64,000 bases of DNA from Yersinia vastinensis (GCF_902726565.1 NZ_CACVAF010000002.1:124001-188000); one strand, 5' to 3'; positions 1 through 8,611 are shown, numbered from the stretch's first letter. Numbers and translations: made by a program. The notes: generated by a model from the letters alone, not told the origin.

Positions 1-179
1 TCTCGTGGTCCACTCTCTTTGGTTTTCAGCCAAGAGGTGAATTGATCCACATGTTGCTCGGCGAATTTATCATTACGGGCCTCAATCGGCGGCGTTGGCG
101 CAGCCGACAAAGTCCATACCCCGCCCAGAACGAAAAAAGCCAATATCCCTACCGACATCTGCCTTATAAATTTGCTCAC
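1..179 (-). CDS. nrfA: NrfA, cytochrome c nitrite reductase (5' end only, runs off the window)
   Basis: Only about 59 N-terminal residues are inside the window. They show a signal peptide (hydrophobic core VGILAFFVLGGVWTLSA), then the mature N-terminus PPIEARNDKFAEQH and DQFTSWL. This matches, from memory, the E. coli NrfA start (VEAKNETFAPQHPDQYLSW). NrfA is the periplasmic pentahaem enzyme that reduces nitrite to ammonium; no haem motif lies in this fragment, so the call rests on the N-terminus and the promoter. I chose the GTG at 179 because GGAG lies 8 nt upstream; an in-frame ATG at 206 is possible but has a poorer ribosome site. The FNR and NarL/NarP sites upstream support the call. Confidence 0.72.
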   Translation of the reverse strand, partial: MSKFIRQMSVGILAFFVLGGVWTLSAAPTPPIEARNDKFAEQHVDQFTSWLKTKESGPR

Positions 180-372
180 AATATGTACTCCAGTGTATTT
201 TTCCATACCGGACGCTACCAATGTCCGCACCAGACAGTTATTTTTATATTTTTAGACCCGCAATAGGATGAAACGCATTCGGTCAATAGACCCCCATGAC
301 GGATATCACCCTGTGGGGTTGTGGAGATAGTAAGGGGGATTTTCTGCAAATTATTTGTAGTAATGAGAATGC

Positions 373-386
373 TTGTTTTAGATCAA
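373..386 (-). promoter_or_regulatory. FNR box upstream of nrfA
   Basis: TTGTTTTAGATCAA differs at one base from the FNR consensus TTGAT-N4-ATCAA. It is centred at 379.5, so a class II promoter (FNR at -41.5) would start nrfA transcription near 338, about 160 nt before the GTG start. FNR activation of nrfA is established in E. coli; here it is inferred from the site. Confidence 0.6.
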
Positions 387-472
387 ACAATTATTGTGTG
401 GGTATTCGCTTTTATGAACTAGCTCAAAAAAAACTCACTCCATCGATCAAATATTTCATAAAATCAACAATA

Positions 473-488
473 TACCTCTTTAGAGGTA
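473..488. promoter_or_regulatory. NarL/NarP 7-2-7 binding site
   Basis: TACCTCTTTAGAGGTA fits the NarL/NarP inverted heptamer pattern TACYYMT-N2-AKRRGTA at every position. It lies about 101 bp upstream of the FNR box centre, on the promoter-distal side of nrfA. NarP/NarL control of nrf operons by nitrate and nitrite is known in E. coli. The leftover sequence between nrfA and the hydrolase terminator (about 180-520) holds no gene that I can support. Confidence 0.6.
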
Positions 489-522
489 GGTGATGACAAT
501 ACTGTCTGATGGGGTCGCCCAA

Positions 523-570
523 CCCTAAAAAAAATATCTCCCTTAACGGATATCGATAAGGGAGATATTT
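523..570 (-). terminator. Intrinsic terminator after the SGNH hydrolase gene
   Basis: A 14-bp perfect stem (532-545 with 557-570, arms AAATATCTCCCTTA / TAAGGGAGATATTT) with an 11-nt loop is followed on the minus strand by eight T residues. It sits 24 bp beyond the stop of the hydrolase gene and closes the porin-hydrolase transcript. Confidence 0.85.
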
Positions 571-593
571 CAAGAGGGTGTGGCGGGAAAAAC

Positions 594-1367
594 TTATTTT
601 CCTTGTTGGCGGAATTGCGTCACGGTATCCCAAGCAACCTGTTGTAAAGCACGAGCGGTCTGTTCTGTCATGTCGCTGTCTACCGGCAGCGCGCCCCCCA
701 CTGGAGATTGATCATAAATGGTGGCAAACAGCACACTGGCAGCCAGATAAGTGCCCGCCAAAGAGGGGTGATTACCATCACTGTGGTACAAATCTATCTC
801 TGGATGAAGTTCGATTGCACGGCTAAACGCTAAACCGATTGGAGCAACGTAACCTCCTGTTTTACTGGCAATATCAATATAGGCTTTCGCCAACTTGTCC
901 GTTTGCTCCTTTTTATCCTTATTGGCCCATGTCATGAAATAGACAACTTTAGATCCGGCTTGATGGGCGGTATCCGCCATTGTTTGGGCTGAATCAGTAA
1001 AATACTGGCGTGACTCGGCTTTGGCTGAAATAGGCTCCATAGAGTTACCCTGTAGAATAACCACATCCCATTTGCGAAGAGAATTCTGGAAATTCAGGTT
1101 AGGAACATGCCACCCTAATTGCCCACTGGAAATGGTAATTCCTCGGAACATATAGTCTTTCGCTTGATCAGGCAGTAATGAACGGCTTAAATCACGCAAC
1201 CGGGTATTCACATGGTTGTTGTAATGCATGTATGAATTACCGTAGAGCGCGAATGTTTTTCTTTCTCCGTCCATTTTAGCTTGAGGCTGTGGCGCAATAA
1301 GCGTATCAGCCTGAGCACTGGCCATCGTGATTAATCCACATGCCAGCAACAACATTATTTTCTTCAT
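594..1367 (-). CDS. Secreted SGNH-fold hydrolase (esterase-like)
   Basis: A 257-residue protein with a clear Sec signal peptide (MKKIMLLLACGLITMASAQA, cut before DT), so probably periplasmic. It shows SGNH hydrolase blocks: ALYGNSYMHY near residue 43 (nucleophile Ser block), VVILQGNS near 105 (Asn block) and YHSDGNHPSLAGTY near 195 (Asp-x-x-His pair). Such enzymes cleave esters, acetyl groups or thioesters; the substrate here is unknown. The start has GAGG 9 nt upstream and lies 11 bp after the porin stop, so the two are probably co-transcribed. A porin feeding a periplasmic hydrolase suggests the pair admits and trims a nutrient. Confidence 0.7.
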   Translation of the reverse strand: MKKIMLLLACGLITMASAQADTLIAPQPQAKMDGERKTFALYGNSYMHYNNHVNTRLRDLSRSLLPDQAKDYMFRGITISSGQLGWHVPNLNFQNSLRKWDVVILQGNSMEPISAKAESRQYFTDSAQTMADTAHQAGSKVVYFMTWANKDKKEQTDKLAKAYIDIASKTGGYVAPIGLAFSRAIELHPEIDLYHSDGNHPSLAGTYLAASVLFATIYDQSPVGGALPVDSDMTEQTARALQQVAWDTVTQFRQQGK

Positions 1368-1378
1368 TATTTTTATCC

Positions 1379-2425
1379 TCAGAAGTCGTAGCGTAACCCA
1401 AGAATAACGGCGTCATCGTTAATTTTGAGGTTGTTATTGGCCAGTACTCTGTCATAGGTCAGCGATAGATAAGCATTTTTAGCCACGGTTAACTGTGCTT
1501 CTGCTCTCCAGCCCTCTTTTTCGTAAATATCTTTGCCGTCTTCATCCAAGAAGCTATATCCCCCCAGAATTTTAATATGTTTAAACTGATATGAGGCCAC
1601 TGAATCAAAACTGAAATAATCGTTGTCTGGCTTGTCATCACGTTCGATGGAGAGCTTACCAGCCGTTATCGCTAAAGACATGGCATCGTAATCAAGCTGT
1701 AATCCGCCCATTATTTGTTGATGTTTCTTACGGCCATCGGTGGTTTTTTTCTGCGGGTTTTCTTTACGTGTAAACTCACTGACAGCGACGGCTGGTGTTA
1801 TTTTTAGATCACCCACCTTAATCATTTTGCGATAACTAATCATCATGCCGTTATCAAGCCCTTCATTGTCGCTGTTACCGTTACCTGCGACGTAGGCGGC
1901 CTGAATTTGGTGCCCGTCAAATTGACCATTCCACTGAAGAGTGGCGTCCTGACGGTTATATTGGAATGAAGTATCAATTGTGCTAATACCGTAGTTATAA
2001 ACATTTGGCGTAAAGTTTTTATATTTGTCAGTCATTCTCATCACCTGATACAGCGGGTTCTGAGTACGTCCACCAATTAAGTCACCATAGCGCGCATGAG
2101 ACACACCGAGCCAGGCATAACGAGCATCCAGATCTTTATCCTTGGTTTTATTATCGTTTTTCTCGGTTCTCACCTGCCATTCCAGACGACCAATAATTTT
2201 AGTATCTTCAAGCAATGGAAGATCACGAGTAACATAGATACCTAAGCGCCCGCCCAGTTGATTTCGCACATCATCTCCAGCGAATGAAGTATCACCATGT
2301 GCAAACTGATATTCCAAACGCCCATATATATCCAGCGTCGTTTCATTATTTTTATAGACGTTCATCGCTAATGCAGATGAACTCATACAGGTTAAAACAA
2401 TAATCGGCATTATTTTAATTTTCAT
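1379..2425 (-). CDS. Outer-membrane porin (general gram-negative porin type)
   Basis: A 348-residue protein with signal peptide MKIKIMPIIVLTCMSSSALA, a mature start NVYKNNETTLDIYGRLEYQF like trimeric porins (compare Omp[17 protein letters not shown]), a charged stretch near VRTEKNDNKTKDKD where loop 2/3 would fall, and the C-terminal beta-signal VILGLRYDF ending in Phe. It is clearly diverged from the OmpF encoded at 44 kb, so it is a specialised paralogue and not a copy. It is first in a leftward pair with the SGNH hydrolase and diverges from the lyase gene. Substrate specificity cannot be read from the sequence. Confidence 0.82.
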   Translation of the reverse strand: MKIKIMPIIVLTCMSSSALAMNVYKNNETTLDIYGRLEYQFAHGDTSFAGDDVRNQLGGRLGIYVTRDLPLLEDTKIIGRLEWQVRTEKNDNKTKDKDLDARYAWLGVSHARYGDLIGGRTQNPLYQVMRMTDKYKNFTPNVYNYGISTIDTSFQYNRQDATLQWNGQFDGHQIQAAYVAGNGNSDNEGLDNGMMISYRKMIKVGDLKITPAVAVSEFTRKENPQKKTTDGRKKHQQIMGGLQLDYDAMSLAITAGKLSIERDDKPDNDYFSFDSVASYQFKHIKILGGYSFLDEDGKDIYEKEGWRAEAQLTVAKNAYLSLTYDRVLANNNLKINDDAVILGLRYDF

Positions 2426-2540
2426 ATTTTACCTATAATTAAAAACGTGTAGAGCACCCCAGTCAGAAAATTCAACTGATAAGAAGATAAAAATATTTTT
2501 TATCGTGGAAATTATTAATATCAAAAAGCAATGTGGGGTA

Positions 2541-2559
2541 TGGGAATATTTCTTTCTCA
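2541..2559. promoter_or_regulatory. Candidate RpiR operator copy 1
   Basis: TGGGAATATTTCTTTCTCA matches the palindrome at 5343-5361 at 14 of 19 positions, including almost all of the two outer six-base arms (TGRGAA ... TTCTCA). It lies about 115 bp upstream of the porin start. Binding is inferred, not shown. Confidence 0.35.
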
Positions 2560-2747
2560 TTTTAAAACGTGATATTCCGCCCAAAACATTAATCAAATCT
2601 AATTCAAAACATAATTTCACCGTCAAATTTAATAAGTGATAAATAAAAGTTAAGTAATTAACCATTCTTTGTATTATACAAAAAGTTAGCAATATTACTT
2701 TTGTGTTAAGTTTGTCACGTTTTCAGTAATAAAATGGAGGTAACAGA

Positions 2748-2766
2748 AGGGAAATTCATATTCTCA
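2748..2766. promoter_or_regulatory. Candidate RpiR operator copy 2
   Basis: AGGGAAATTCATATTCTCA matches the 5343-5361 palindrome at 13 of 19 positions and keeps the arm pattern RGGAA / TTCTCA. It lies about 100 bp upstream of the lyase start and about 50 bp before its possible -10. Inference only. Confidence 0.3.
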
Positions 2767-2866
2767 TTTTTATCATCAAGAAATTAGACCAGACTTTCAG
2801 CCAGTAAACAGATATAAATAGAACCAACTCACTGATATCGTTCATCTACTTATTTTGGAGTCAATA

Positions 2867-4243
2867 ATGCGAGGTAGTCATAGTTCAGTATTTGATTCGG
2901 AACTGTATTCGTCCTTGTTTACTCACCCGGAAATGAAACAGATTTGGTCTGATGAGAATTTAATTCGCTGCTGGCTGGCATTTGAAATGGCGGTAGCCCG
3001 CGTACAAGCAGAATTAGAGATAATTCCGACACCAGCGGCTGAAGAGATCGTCGCGACTTGCCAATCGTTAGAGATTGATTGGCCGCGATTAGCAGCAGAA
3101 ACCCGTTCAGTTGGAATGGCGATAAAACCGCTGGTTGACCAAATCACTGATGCTGGCACACCGCTGGTAAAAAAATATCTCCATTGGGGATGTACCACGC
3201 AGGATTTATTAGATTCTGCGCTAGCCATGCGTATGAAAGAGACATTGCTATTGCTGCGCCGTCAGTTGATTGAGCTGGGAGAGTGCCTGAAAACCATGGC
3301 GCTGGAACATAAAAACACGGTCATGGTCGCCAGAACCAATTCTGTGGATGCCTCTGCCACCACTTGGGGATTGCAGGTCAGCAGTTATCTGAGTGAGCTA
3401 ACTCGCCACATTCATCGCCTTGATAATCTCTATCCAACTGCCATTACCGGTCTATTTGGTGGCGCAGTAGGAAACCTTGCCTCCGTAGGTCATCACGGGA
3501 TGGAGACTCGAGATAATCTAATGAAATCGCTGGGATTATCTTCACCAGTGGGCATGATGAATGCCAGCCAAGATAATGTGGTCCAAGTCGTGCAGTTTTT
3601 TGCCTTGGTACACGGCACCCTGTGCCGAATAGCCAATGATGTGGAAACGATGGGCAGGCCCGCTTTTGGCGAAGTCAGAGAAGGTGAAGGTGGTGGTGGC
3701 TCCAGTACCATGCCGCACAAAACAAACCCTCGGGCCAGTAATATGATCCAAACCTTGTCCCGTATGGGTTGGATGTATGCCTCAGGTGCGACCAACTTGC
3801 TTGACCAGCAAGATGTGCGAGCCGCCTCAATGCGGGTACTCAATTGGACGCTGCTACCTGAATCGGCGCTCAGTCTTTCCACCAGCCTTGATCGCGCTTG
3901 TCGCCTTATCACTCATCTGGTGGTTGATAAGCAAAAAATGAATGACAATTTCAATACATCGAAATATTTCATTATGTCAGAGTCCGTATCAATGAAACTG
4001 GCTGATAAAATTGGCCGGGATCAGGGATACAACATAATGAAAGCGTTATTAAAAGAGGCAGATGGCACCCAAGACTTGCTGCAATTAGTGCTCGGTAATG
4101 CTCAAATTCGCGAGTTCTTAACAGAAGAAGAGATTATTGCCGCTTGTGATCCATCTTCTTATCTTGGCTGTAATGACGCGCTGATAGAAGAGACGGTGGC
4201 ATTTTTTGATGCCACGAATAAAGAAATACCGTCAACCAATTGA
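2867..4243 (+). CDS. Fumarase/aspartase-superfamily lyase (adenylosuccinate lyase / CMLE-like), substrate unknown
   Basis: A 458-residue protein. The ATG at 2867 is preferred over an in-frame TTG at 2855 because TTGGAG lies 6 nt before it. Superfamily region 1 is HWGCTTQD (106-113). Region 3, the mobile loop with the catalytic Ser, is GSSTMPHKTNP (278-288) and is closest to the PcaB/adenylosuccinate lyase branch. Region 2, usually GRTHxQxA, reads ARTNSVDA (155-162), so the usual His is Asn. Family members eliminate fumarate from succinyl adducts or cycloisomerise carboxymuconate. It is neither PurB (paired with hflD) nor PcaB in an aromatic operon. With the DcuC-type carrier and malic enzyme nearby, a fumarate-yielding reaction is a reasonable guess only. 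Confidence 0.7.
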   Translation: MRGSHSSVFDSELYSSLFTHPEMKQIWSDENLIRCWLAFEMAVARVQAELEIIPTPAAEEIVATCQSLEIDWPRLAAETRSVGMAIKPLVDQITDAGTPLVKKYLHWGCTTQDLLDSALAMRMKETLLLLRRQLIELGECLKTMALEHKNTVMVARTNSVDASATTWGLQVSSYLSELTRHIHRLDNLYPTAITGLFGGAVGNLASVGHHGMETRDNLMKSLGLSSPVGMMNASQDNVVQVVQFFALVHGTLCRIANDVETMGRPAFGEVREGEGGGGSSTMPHKTNPRASNMIQTLSRMGWMYASGATNLLDQQDVRAASMRVLNWTLLPESALSLSTSLDRACRLITHLVVDKQKMNDNFNTSKYFIMSESVSMKLADKIGRDQGYNIMKALLKEADGTQDLLQLVLGNAQIREFLTEEEIIAACDPSSYLGCNDALIEETVAFFDATNKEIPSTN

Positions 4244-4258
4244 TTTAATACTAAAGAT

Positions 4259-4311
4259 GCCCCTGAGAATATCCCTCGGGGGAATCTTAACCCCCTTACT
4301 TAGGTAAGGGT
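4259..4311. terminator. Convergent hairpins between lyase and RpiR genes
   Basis: Two stems lie back to back: CCCC(T)GAG / CTCGGGG at about 4260-4283 and CCCTTAC-TTAG-GTAAGGG at 4293-4310, the second overlapping the RpiR stop codon (4296-4298). U-tracts are poor on both strands, so termination may be weak or factor-assisted. Confidence 0.4.
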
Positions 4312-5183
4312 GAAAAGAGTTCAAAAAAGACAAATAGCTCTTCCAACTGCTCAAAATTTCCTTCACCCTCCCCTTTTTCATATGCCAAATGCAGAACTAA
4401 CTCGACAAAAAAGAAACTGATAATTCTGCTTTTAAACACCGACTGTACATCGCTTGGCAACACAAACTGTAGATTACAGAATTTACCATAAGGATTTGAT
4501 TCTGAATTAGTTATCAGTACCACTACTGCATCTTTCTTACGAAACCACTCTGTCACGCGAATGACAACACGGTTAAATCGATAATAGGAGAAAGTGATCA
4601 AAACATCTTTACTGGATATATTCAGCAAAGCTTTCGGTAAATCACCGACATCGACAGAGAGAAGTGTCACCTTATCCCTAAAATATTTAACCAGTGTGGT
4701 GAAATGTTTCGCCATCGCATGAGACGAAGAAGGACCAATAACATAGAGATGCCTATCGGTGTCCAAAATAAGGCTGATAAACTGATCCAGACTCTCAATA
4801 TCAATATTATCCTTGAAGCTATCAAACAACATGGTCACATTTTTATTAAACTCAGAAACAATCTCTGCTGTGGTGATGTTGGTTTTCTCTTGAGCACGAG
4901 AAACCAGCTCAAAGGGGGGGACCAGTTTCTGCTGTGACAGAGCCTTTTCCAGCTCGCGCCTGAAAGATGAATACCCTGTGAACCCCAACTTATTTAAAAA
5001 ACGCCCGACCGTGGCTTTACTCACCATTGCATTACGCGCGAGATCGACAATGCCATGAAAAGGTAATTCATTAAAATGCCCTTGAATATAAGCATCTAGG
5101 CGACATTCCGATTCTGTTAATGAATTTAATTGTATTGTTTGTGAAATATATTTCTCAAGTGTCAACAAATTATTAATTTTCAT
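4296..5183 (-). CDS. RpiR-family transcriptional regulator (HTH + SIS domain)
   Basis: A 295-residue protein with the RpiR/HTH_6 helix-turn-helix at residues about 35-80 (VDLARNAMVSKATVGRFLNKLGF, then YSSFRREL) and a SIS sugar-isomerase-type domain at about 130-260 (HLYVIGPSSSHAMAKHF, DVLITFSYYRFNRVVI, VVLITNSESNPYG). RpiR proteins usually sense a phosphosugar or related acid with the SIS domain. It lies between the lyase (convergent) and the DcuC-type carrier (divergent, 321 bp apart), the usual place for a local regulator. A perfect palindrome is found in that gap and related ones in front of the porin and lyase genes, so I infer control of the whole cluster. The effector is unknown. Confidence 0.88.
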   Translation of the reverse strand: MKINNLLTLEKYISQTIQLNSLTESECRLDAYIQGHFNELPFHGIVDLARNAMVSKATVGRFLNKLGFTGYSSFRRELEKALSQQKLVPPFELVSRAQEKTNITTAEIVSEFNKNVTMLFDSFKDNIDIESLDQFISLILDTDRHLYVIGPSSSHAMAKHFTTLVKYFRDKVTLLSVDVGDLPKALLNISSKDVLITFSYYRFNRVVIRVTEWFRKKDAVVVLITNSESNPYGKFCNLQFVLPSDVQSVFKSRIISFFFVELVLHLAYEKGEGEGNFEQLEELFVFFELFSPLPK

Positions 5184-5504
5184 CCATTATTGCCTCTTGA
5201 CATCCAATTTGACTCACTGACATATAAATATATTTCTGAAAGAATATCATTGTTAATGATCATGCAAACTACAGGTAAAATGAAATCATTAATCGATGTA
5301 ACAAAGAATTTCAAGTTATGAGACACTGCGCACAAATTACTGTGAGAAAACTATTTTCTCATTCTGCCAACGGTTGCTTACTTCTACTATGACAACATTA
5401 TAAGCAGGCATACAGATTAACCGTTCCCGCCTGAGATATATCTGTAAAGTTTTATTTAACAGTGGTTTTTCCACTCGGGAAAACAAATAAAAAGGGCTCA
5501 TCTC
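5184..5504. promoter_or_regulatory. Divergent regulatory region, RpiR regulator / DcuC-type carrier
   Basis: A 321-bp AT-rich gap without a gene. It carries the palindrome 5343-5361 near its centre and a second inverted repeat at 5465-5484 (arms GTTTTTCC / GGGAAAAC, one wobble), which falls in the carrier's leader just before its AGGG ribosome site. Confidence 0.5.
5343..5361. promoter_or_regulatory. Perfect palindrome, candidate RpiR operator
   Basis: TGAGAAAACTATTTTCTCA has 8-bp perfectly complementary arms around CTA. It lies about 160 bp from rpiR-type gene start and 143 bp from the carrier start, a position suited to autoregulation and control of the divergent gene. Two looser relatives occur at 2541 and 2748. 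Confidence 0.5.
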
Positions 5505-6875
5505 ATGATTGCATTTATAATCGCAATAGTGATTACTATCATTGCTGCATGGTTAATCATTAAGAATTATCAACCTCAAACGGTGTTGCTGCTGGCCGGT
5601 ATTTCTTTACTGACTATCACCGCTATTTTTTACCCAGACCATAGCATTTTATACGATAAAGCGAAGTCAACAGGTTCTGTTTGGGTTGATATTTTTGCCT
5701 TTGCAAAAAATTCACTCTCCACTCAAGTGGCTGGTATCGGTTTGATTATCATGGCAGCCGGCGGTTTTGCTAGCTATATGGACCATATTAAAGCCTCAAA
5801 TGCCATGGTAAATGTCTGCATTCGCCCTCTGCAGCTGATTAAAGCACCTTACCTCATTCTGGCTCTGGGTTATATTTGCGCACAGCTGCTACACGTGGCT
5901 ATCTCCAGTGCCGCCGGATTAGCCATGTTATTGTTGGTGACTTTCTTCCCGGTGCTAGTGCGCTTAGGTGTCAGTAAAGCTGCGGCAGCATCCATGATTG
6001 GTCTTTGTGCCTTTATGGATCTCGGCCCTGCAGTGGGTACAGCTAACCTCGCAGCAAAACATGCAGGTATGGAAACGGCCATCTACTTTGCCCATTATCA
6101 GATGCCGGTGGCGGTTGGCGTTATGATAGTCGTGTCAGTCTTAGTCTTCTTTACTGCTAAATACTATGACAAGAAAGATGGCCACACGGTCGTCGTTCAA
6201 GAGGTGAATAACGTCGAAACGGCCGACGAGGAGAAAGTGCCTACTTTCTACGCACTATTACCTATTTTCCCGGTTGCACTAGTGCTGATATTCAGCCCAC
6301 TGTTCGTTGATACCATAAAAATAGACGTGGTCACTGCCATGATTATCGGTACGTTGACAGCGTTTGTTTGTGACCTTCTGGTGAAACGTGATTTCCGCGC
6401 CTGTTGTAAAGGGGTTCAGGTCTTCTTCAAAGGTATGGGGGGCATGTTTACCAGCATCGTTTCGTTACTGGTTTGTGCAGATATCTACGCACAAGGGATG
6501 CAGAAAATCGGTGCGATAGACTACTTGCTGGTGTCAGTACAAAACGCCGGCTTTGGCTTCGCCAGTATGACCGTTCTGATGACACTGTTGGTGGGTGTGA
6601 CCGCAGTATTAACCGGCTCTGGTGTCGCCGCCTTCTTCTCTTTCTCCGGGATGGCCCCTTCTATCGCCAGCAAGTTTGGTCAAGAAGCTGTCAGCATGAT
6701 TCTGCCGATGCAGTTAATGGCAGGAATGGGGCGCTCTATCTCCCCAGTTGCCGGTATCATCATCGCGGTCAGCAAGGCGGGTGAATGTTCTCCGTTTATG
6801 ATTGTGAGGCGAACACTTATTCCGGCACTCGGCGGTATCATCACCATGATGGTAACTAACTACCTGCTGTTCTAG
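5505..6875 (+). CDS. DcuC-family C4-dicarboxylate transporter
   Basis: A 456-residue very hydrophobic inner-membrane protein with roughly 12 membrane segments; E. coli DcuC is 461. Features shared with DcuC include the N-terminal helix-helix start, [27 protein letters not shown] near 145, a charged cytoplasmic loop near 220-245 ([24 protein letters not shown]), and the conserved C-terminal part [11 protein letters not shown] ... [28 protein letters not shown]. DcuC exchanges or effluxes succinate/fumarate in anaerobic E. coli; paralogues carry other carboxylates. maeA follows after 41 bp without a terminator, so the two are probably one operon. Direction and substrate are not known. Confidence 0.85.
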   Translation: MIAFIIAIVITIIAAWLIIKNYQPQTVLLLAGISLLTITAIFYPDHSILYDKAKSTGSVWVDIFAFAKNSLSTQVAGIGLIIMAAGGFASYMDHIKASNAMVNVCIRPLQLIKAPYLILALGYICAQLLHVAISSAAGLAMLLLVTFFPVLVRLGVSKAAAASMIGLCAFMDLGPAVGTANLAAKHAGMETAIYFAHYQMPVAVGVMIVVSVLVFFTAKYYDKKDGHTVVVQEVNNVETADEEKVPTFYALLPIFPVALVLIFSPLFVDTIKIDVVTAMIIGTLTAFVCDLLVKRDFRACCKGVQVFFKGMGGMFTSIVSLLVCADIYAQGMQKIGAIDYLLVSVQNAGFGFASMTVLMTLLVGVTAVLTGSGVAAFFSFSGMAPSIASKFGQEAVSMILPMQLMAGMGRSISPVAGIIIAVSKAGECSPFMIVRRTLIPALGGIITMMVTNYLLF

Positions 6876-6916
6876 ACCTAAGACTCTTCATCATCGTTGG
6901 TATTTGGATATTTAAT

Positions 6917-8611
6917 ATGTTCCATGAAGAAAGCAAAGATTCACTCTATATTCCGTACACGGGCACATTATTGATGGATTCTCCCCTTTTAAATAAGGGG
7001 AGTGGATTCACCCGCCATGAACGGGAAACGTTTAATTTGCATGGGCTGCTACCCGCCGCGGTAGAAACCATCGAAGAACAGTCGCAGCGGGCCTACCAGC
7101 AATTTCTCGACATCAAGTCCGATATTGCTCGCCATATATATCTGCGCAATATCCAAGATACCAACGAGACGCTATTTTATCATCTGGTCGGCAAACATAT
7201 TTCTGAAATGATGCCGATCATTTATACCCCAGTTGTTGGCCATGCCTGTGAGCATTTCTCTGATATTTACCGCCGAGCCAGAGGGCTTTTTATCTCTTGG
7301 CCTGACAGGCATATGCTCGATGATATTTTGCATAATGCAACTAAGCAGAATATTAAAGTTATTGTGGTAACTGACGGTGAACGTATTCTTGGCCTTGGAG
7401 ATCAAGGCATTGGTGGGATGGGGATCCCCATTGGCAAATTGTCTTTATATACCGTATGTGGTGGCATCAGCCCGGCTCAGACATTGCCTATTTTACTTGA
7501 TGTGGGAACCAACAATTCCCAATTACTCAATGACCCGCTGTATATGGGCTGGCGTCATCCACGAATTACCGCCGATGAGTATTTTGAATTTGTCGATATG
7601 TTTATCAGCGCCGTTAAGCGCCGCTGGCCCAACGTATTATTACAGTTTGAAGATTTTGCCCAACACACGGCTATTCCCCTGCTAAACCGCTATCGGGATG
7701 AGATCTGCTGTTTTAATGATGATATTCAGGGGACAGCAGCTGTCACACTTGGCACCTTGATAGCCGCCTGCCGCGCAGCTCAACATCAGCTACGGGATCA
7801 GCGAGTGGTCTTCCTTGGTGCAGGCTCTGCCGGATGCGGTATTGCTGAGCATATCGTGGCACAAATGGTGTCAGAAGGTTTAACCGACGCACAAGCGCGC
7901 GCCAATATCTATATGGTCGACCGTTTTGGCCTGTTAACCGACGATCAGACCCATCTTGCGCCTTTTCAGCACCATTTGGCACAACCACGTTCAAACTTGG
8001 CAAGTTGGGACAATCAAGGCGAAAACTGCACATTCCTTGATGTTATCCAGAACGTCAAACCTACCGTGCTCATTGGGGTTACGGGTCAACCGGGATTATT
8101 TAGCGAAGAAGTTATTCGAGCGATGTATTGCCACTGCCACAAGCCGATCATTATGCCGCTGTCTAACCCTACCTCGCGCATGGAAGCGCGCCCGGAAGAT
8201 ATTCTCCGCTGGACGGACGGTAATGCCATTATCGCGACTGGCAGCCCGTTCGAACCCGTCAACTATAAAGAGAAGCTCTACCCTATTGCCCAGTGTAATA
8301 ACGTCTATATTTTCCCTGGCATAGGGCTTGGTGTCATTGCCAGTCAGGCGCGGCGTGTAACAGAGAGTATGTTGATGGCAGCAAGCCGAACGCTGGCGGA
8401 GTTCTCACCACGGGCACGAGATGGCGATGGTCCATTGCTACCGGACATTAAAGATATCCAACAAGTTACACAGGCTATTGCTTATCGCGTTGCTAAAGAG
8501 GCACAACTCGCACAAGTTGCTGTTGAAATTCCGGATGAAATGTTGAAAACGGCTATCACCAAGCATTTCTGGCATCCGCAATACCGTCTCTATAAACGGA
8601 CGTCGTTTTAA
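6917..8611 (+). CDS. maeA: NAD-dependent malic enzyme
   Basis: A 564-residue protein, nearly the E. coli MaeA/SfcA length (565), aligning throughout by eye: [39 protein letters not shown], the malic signature [25 protein letters not shown] (split here in memory), [12 protein letters not shown] and the nucleotide fold [13 protein letters not shown], ending YRLYKRTSF. It converts malate plus NAD to pyruvate, CO2 and NADH in the cytosol. The ribosome site before the ATG is weak (TGGA), which fits translation coupled to the upstream carrier gene. Linkage to a dicarboxylate carrier and lyase, instead of the E. coli location, suggests it serves the same catabolic route here. Confidence 0.92.
   Translation: MFHEESKDSLYIPYTGTLLMDSPLLNKGSGFTRHERETFNLHGLLPAAVETIEEQSQRAYQQFLDIKSDIARHIYLRNIQDTNETLFYHLVGKHISEMMPIIYTPVVGHACEHFSDIYRRARGLFISWPDRHMLDDILHNATKQNIKVIVVTDGERILGLGDQGIGGMGIPIGKLSLYTVCGGISPAQTLPILLDVGTNNSQLLNDPLYMGWRHPRITADEYFEFVDMFISAVKRRWPNVLLQFEDFAQHTAIPLLNRYRDEICCFNDDIQGTAAVTLGTLIAACRAAQHQLRDQRVVFLGAGSAGCGIAEHIVAQMVSEGLTDAQARANIYMVDRFGLLTDDQTHLAPFQHHLAQPRSNLASWDNQGENCTFLDVIQNVKPTVLIGVTGQPGLFSEEVIRAMYCHCHKPIIMPLSNPTSRMEARPEDILRWTDGNAIIATGSPFEPVNYKEKLYPIAQCNNVYIFPGIGLGVIASQARRVTESMLMAASRTLAEFSPRARDGDGPLLPDIKDIQQVTQAIAYRVAKEAQLAQVAVEIPDEMLKTAITKHFWHPQYRLYKRTSF

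Larger units (their letters stand above)
2426..2866. promoter_or_regulatory. Divergent regulatory region, porin / lyase
   Basis: An AT-rich 441-bp gap with no credible gene. It holds a possible -10 for the lyase (TATAAA at 2813-2818) without a good -35, which suggests dependence on an activator, and a TTGGAG ribosome site at 2855-2860. Two imperfect palindromes resemble the one in front of the RpiR/DcuC genes and are listed separately. Confidence 0.5.

Noticed and set aside
2429-2692. 87-residue minus-strand ORF upstream of the porin
   Set aside because: AT-rich low-complexity translation in the promoter region, with no ribosome site or family resemblance.
2701-2722. CRP-like sequence upstream of the lyase
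   Set aside because: TGTGT and TCACG half-sites are present, but the spacing is eight bases and not six.
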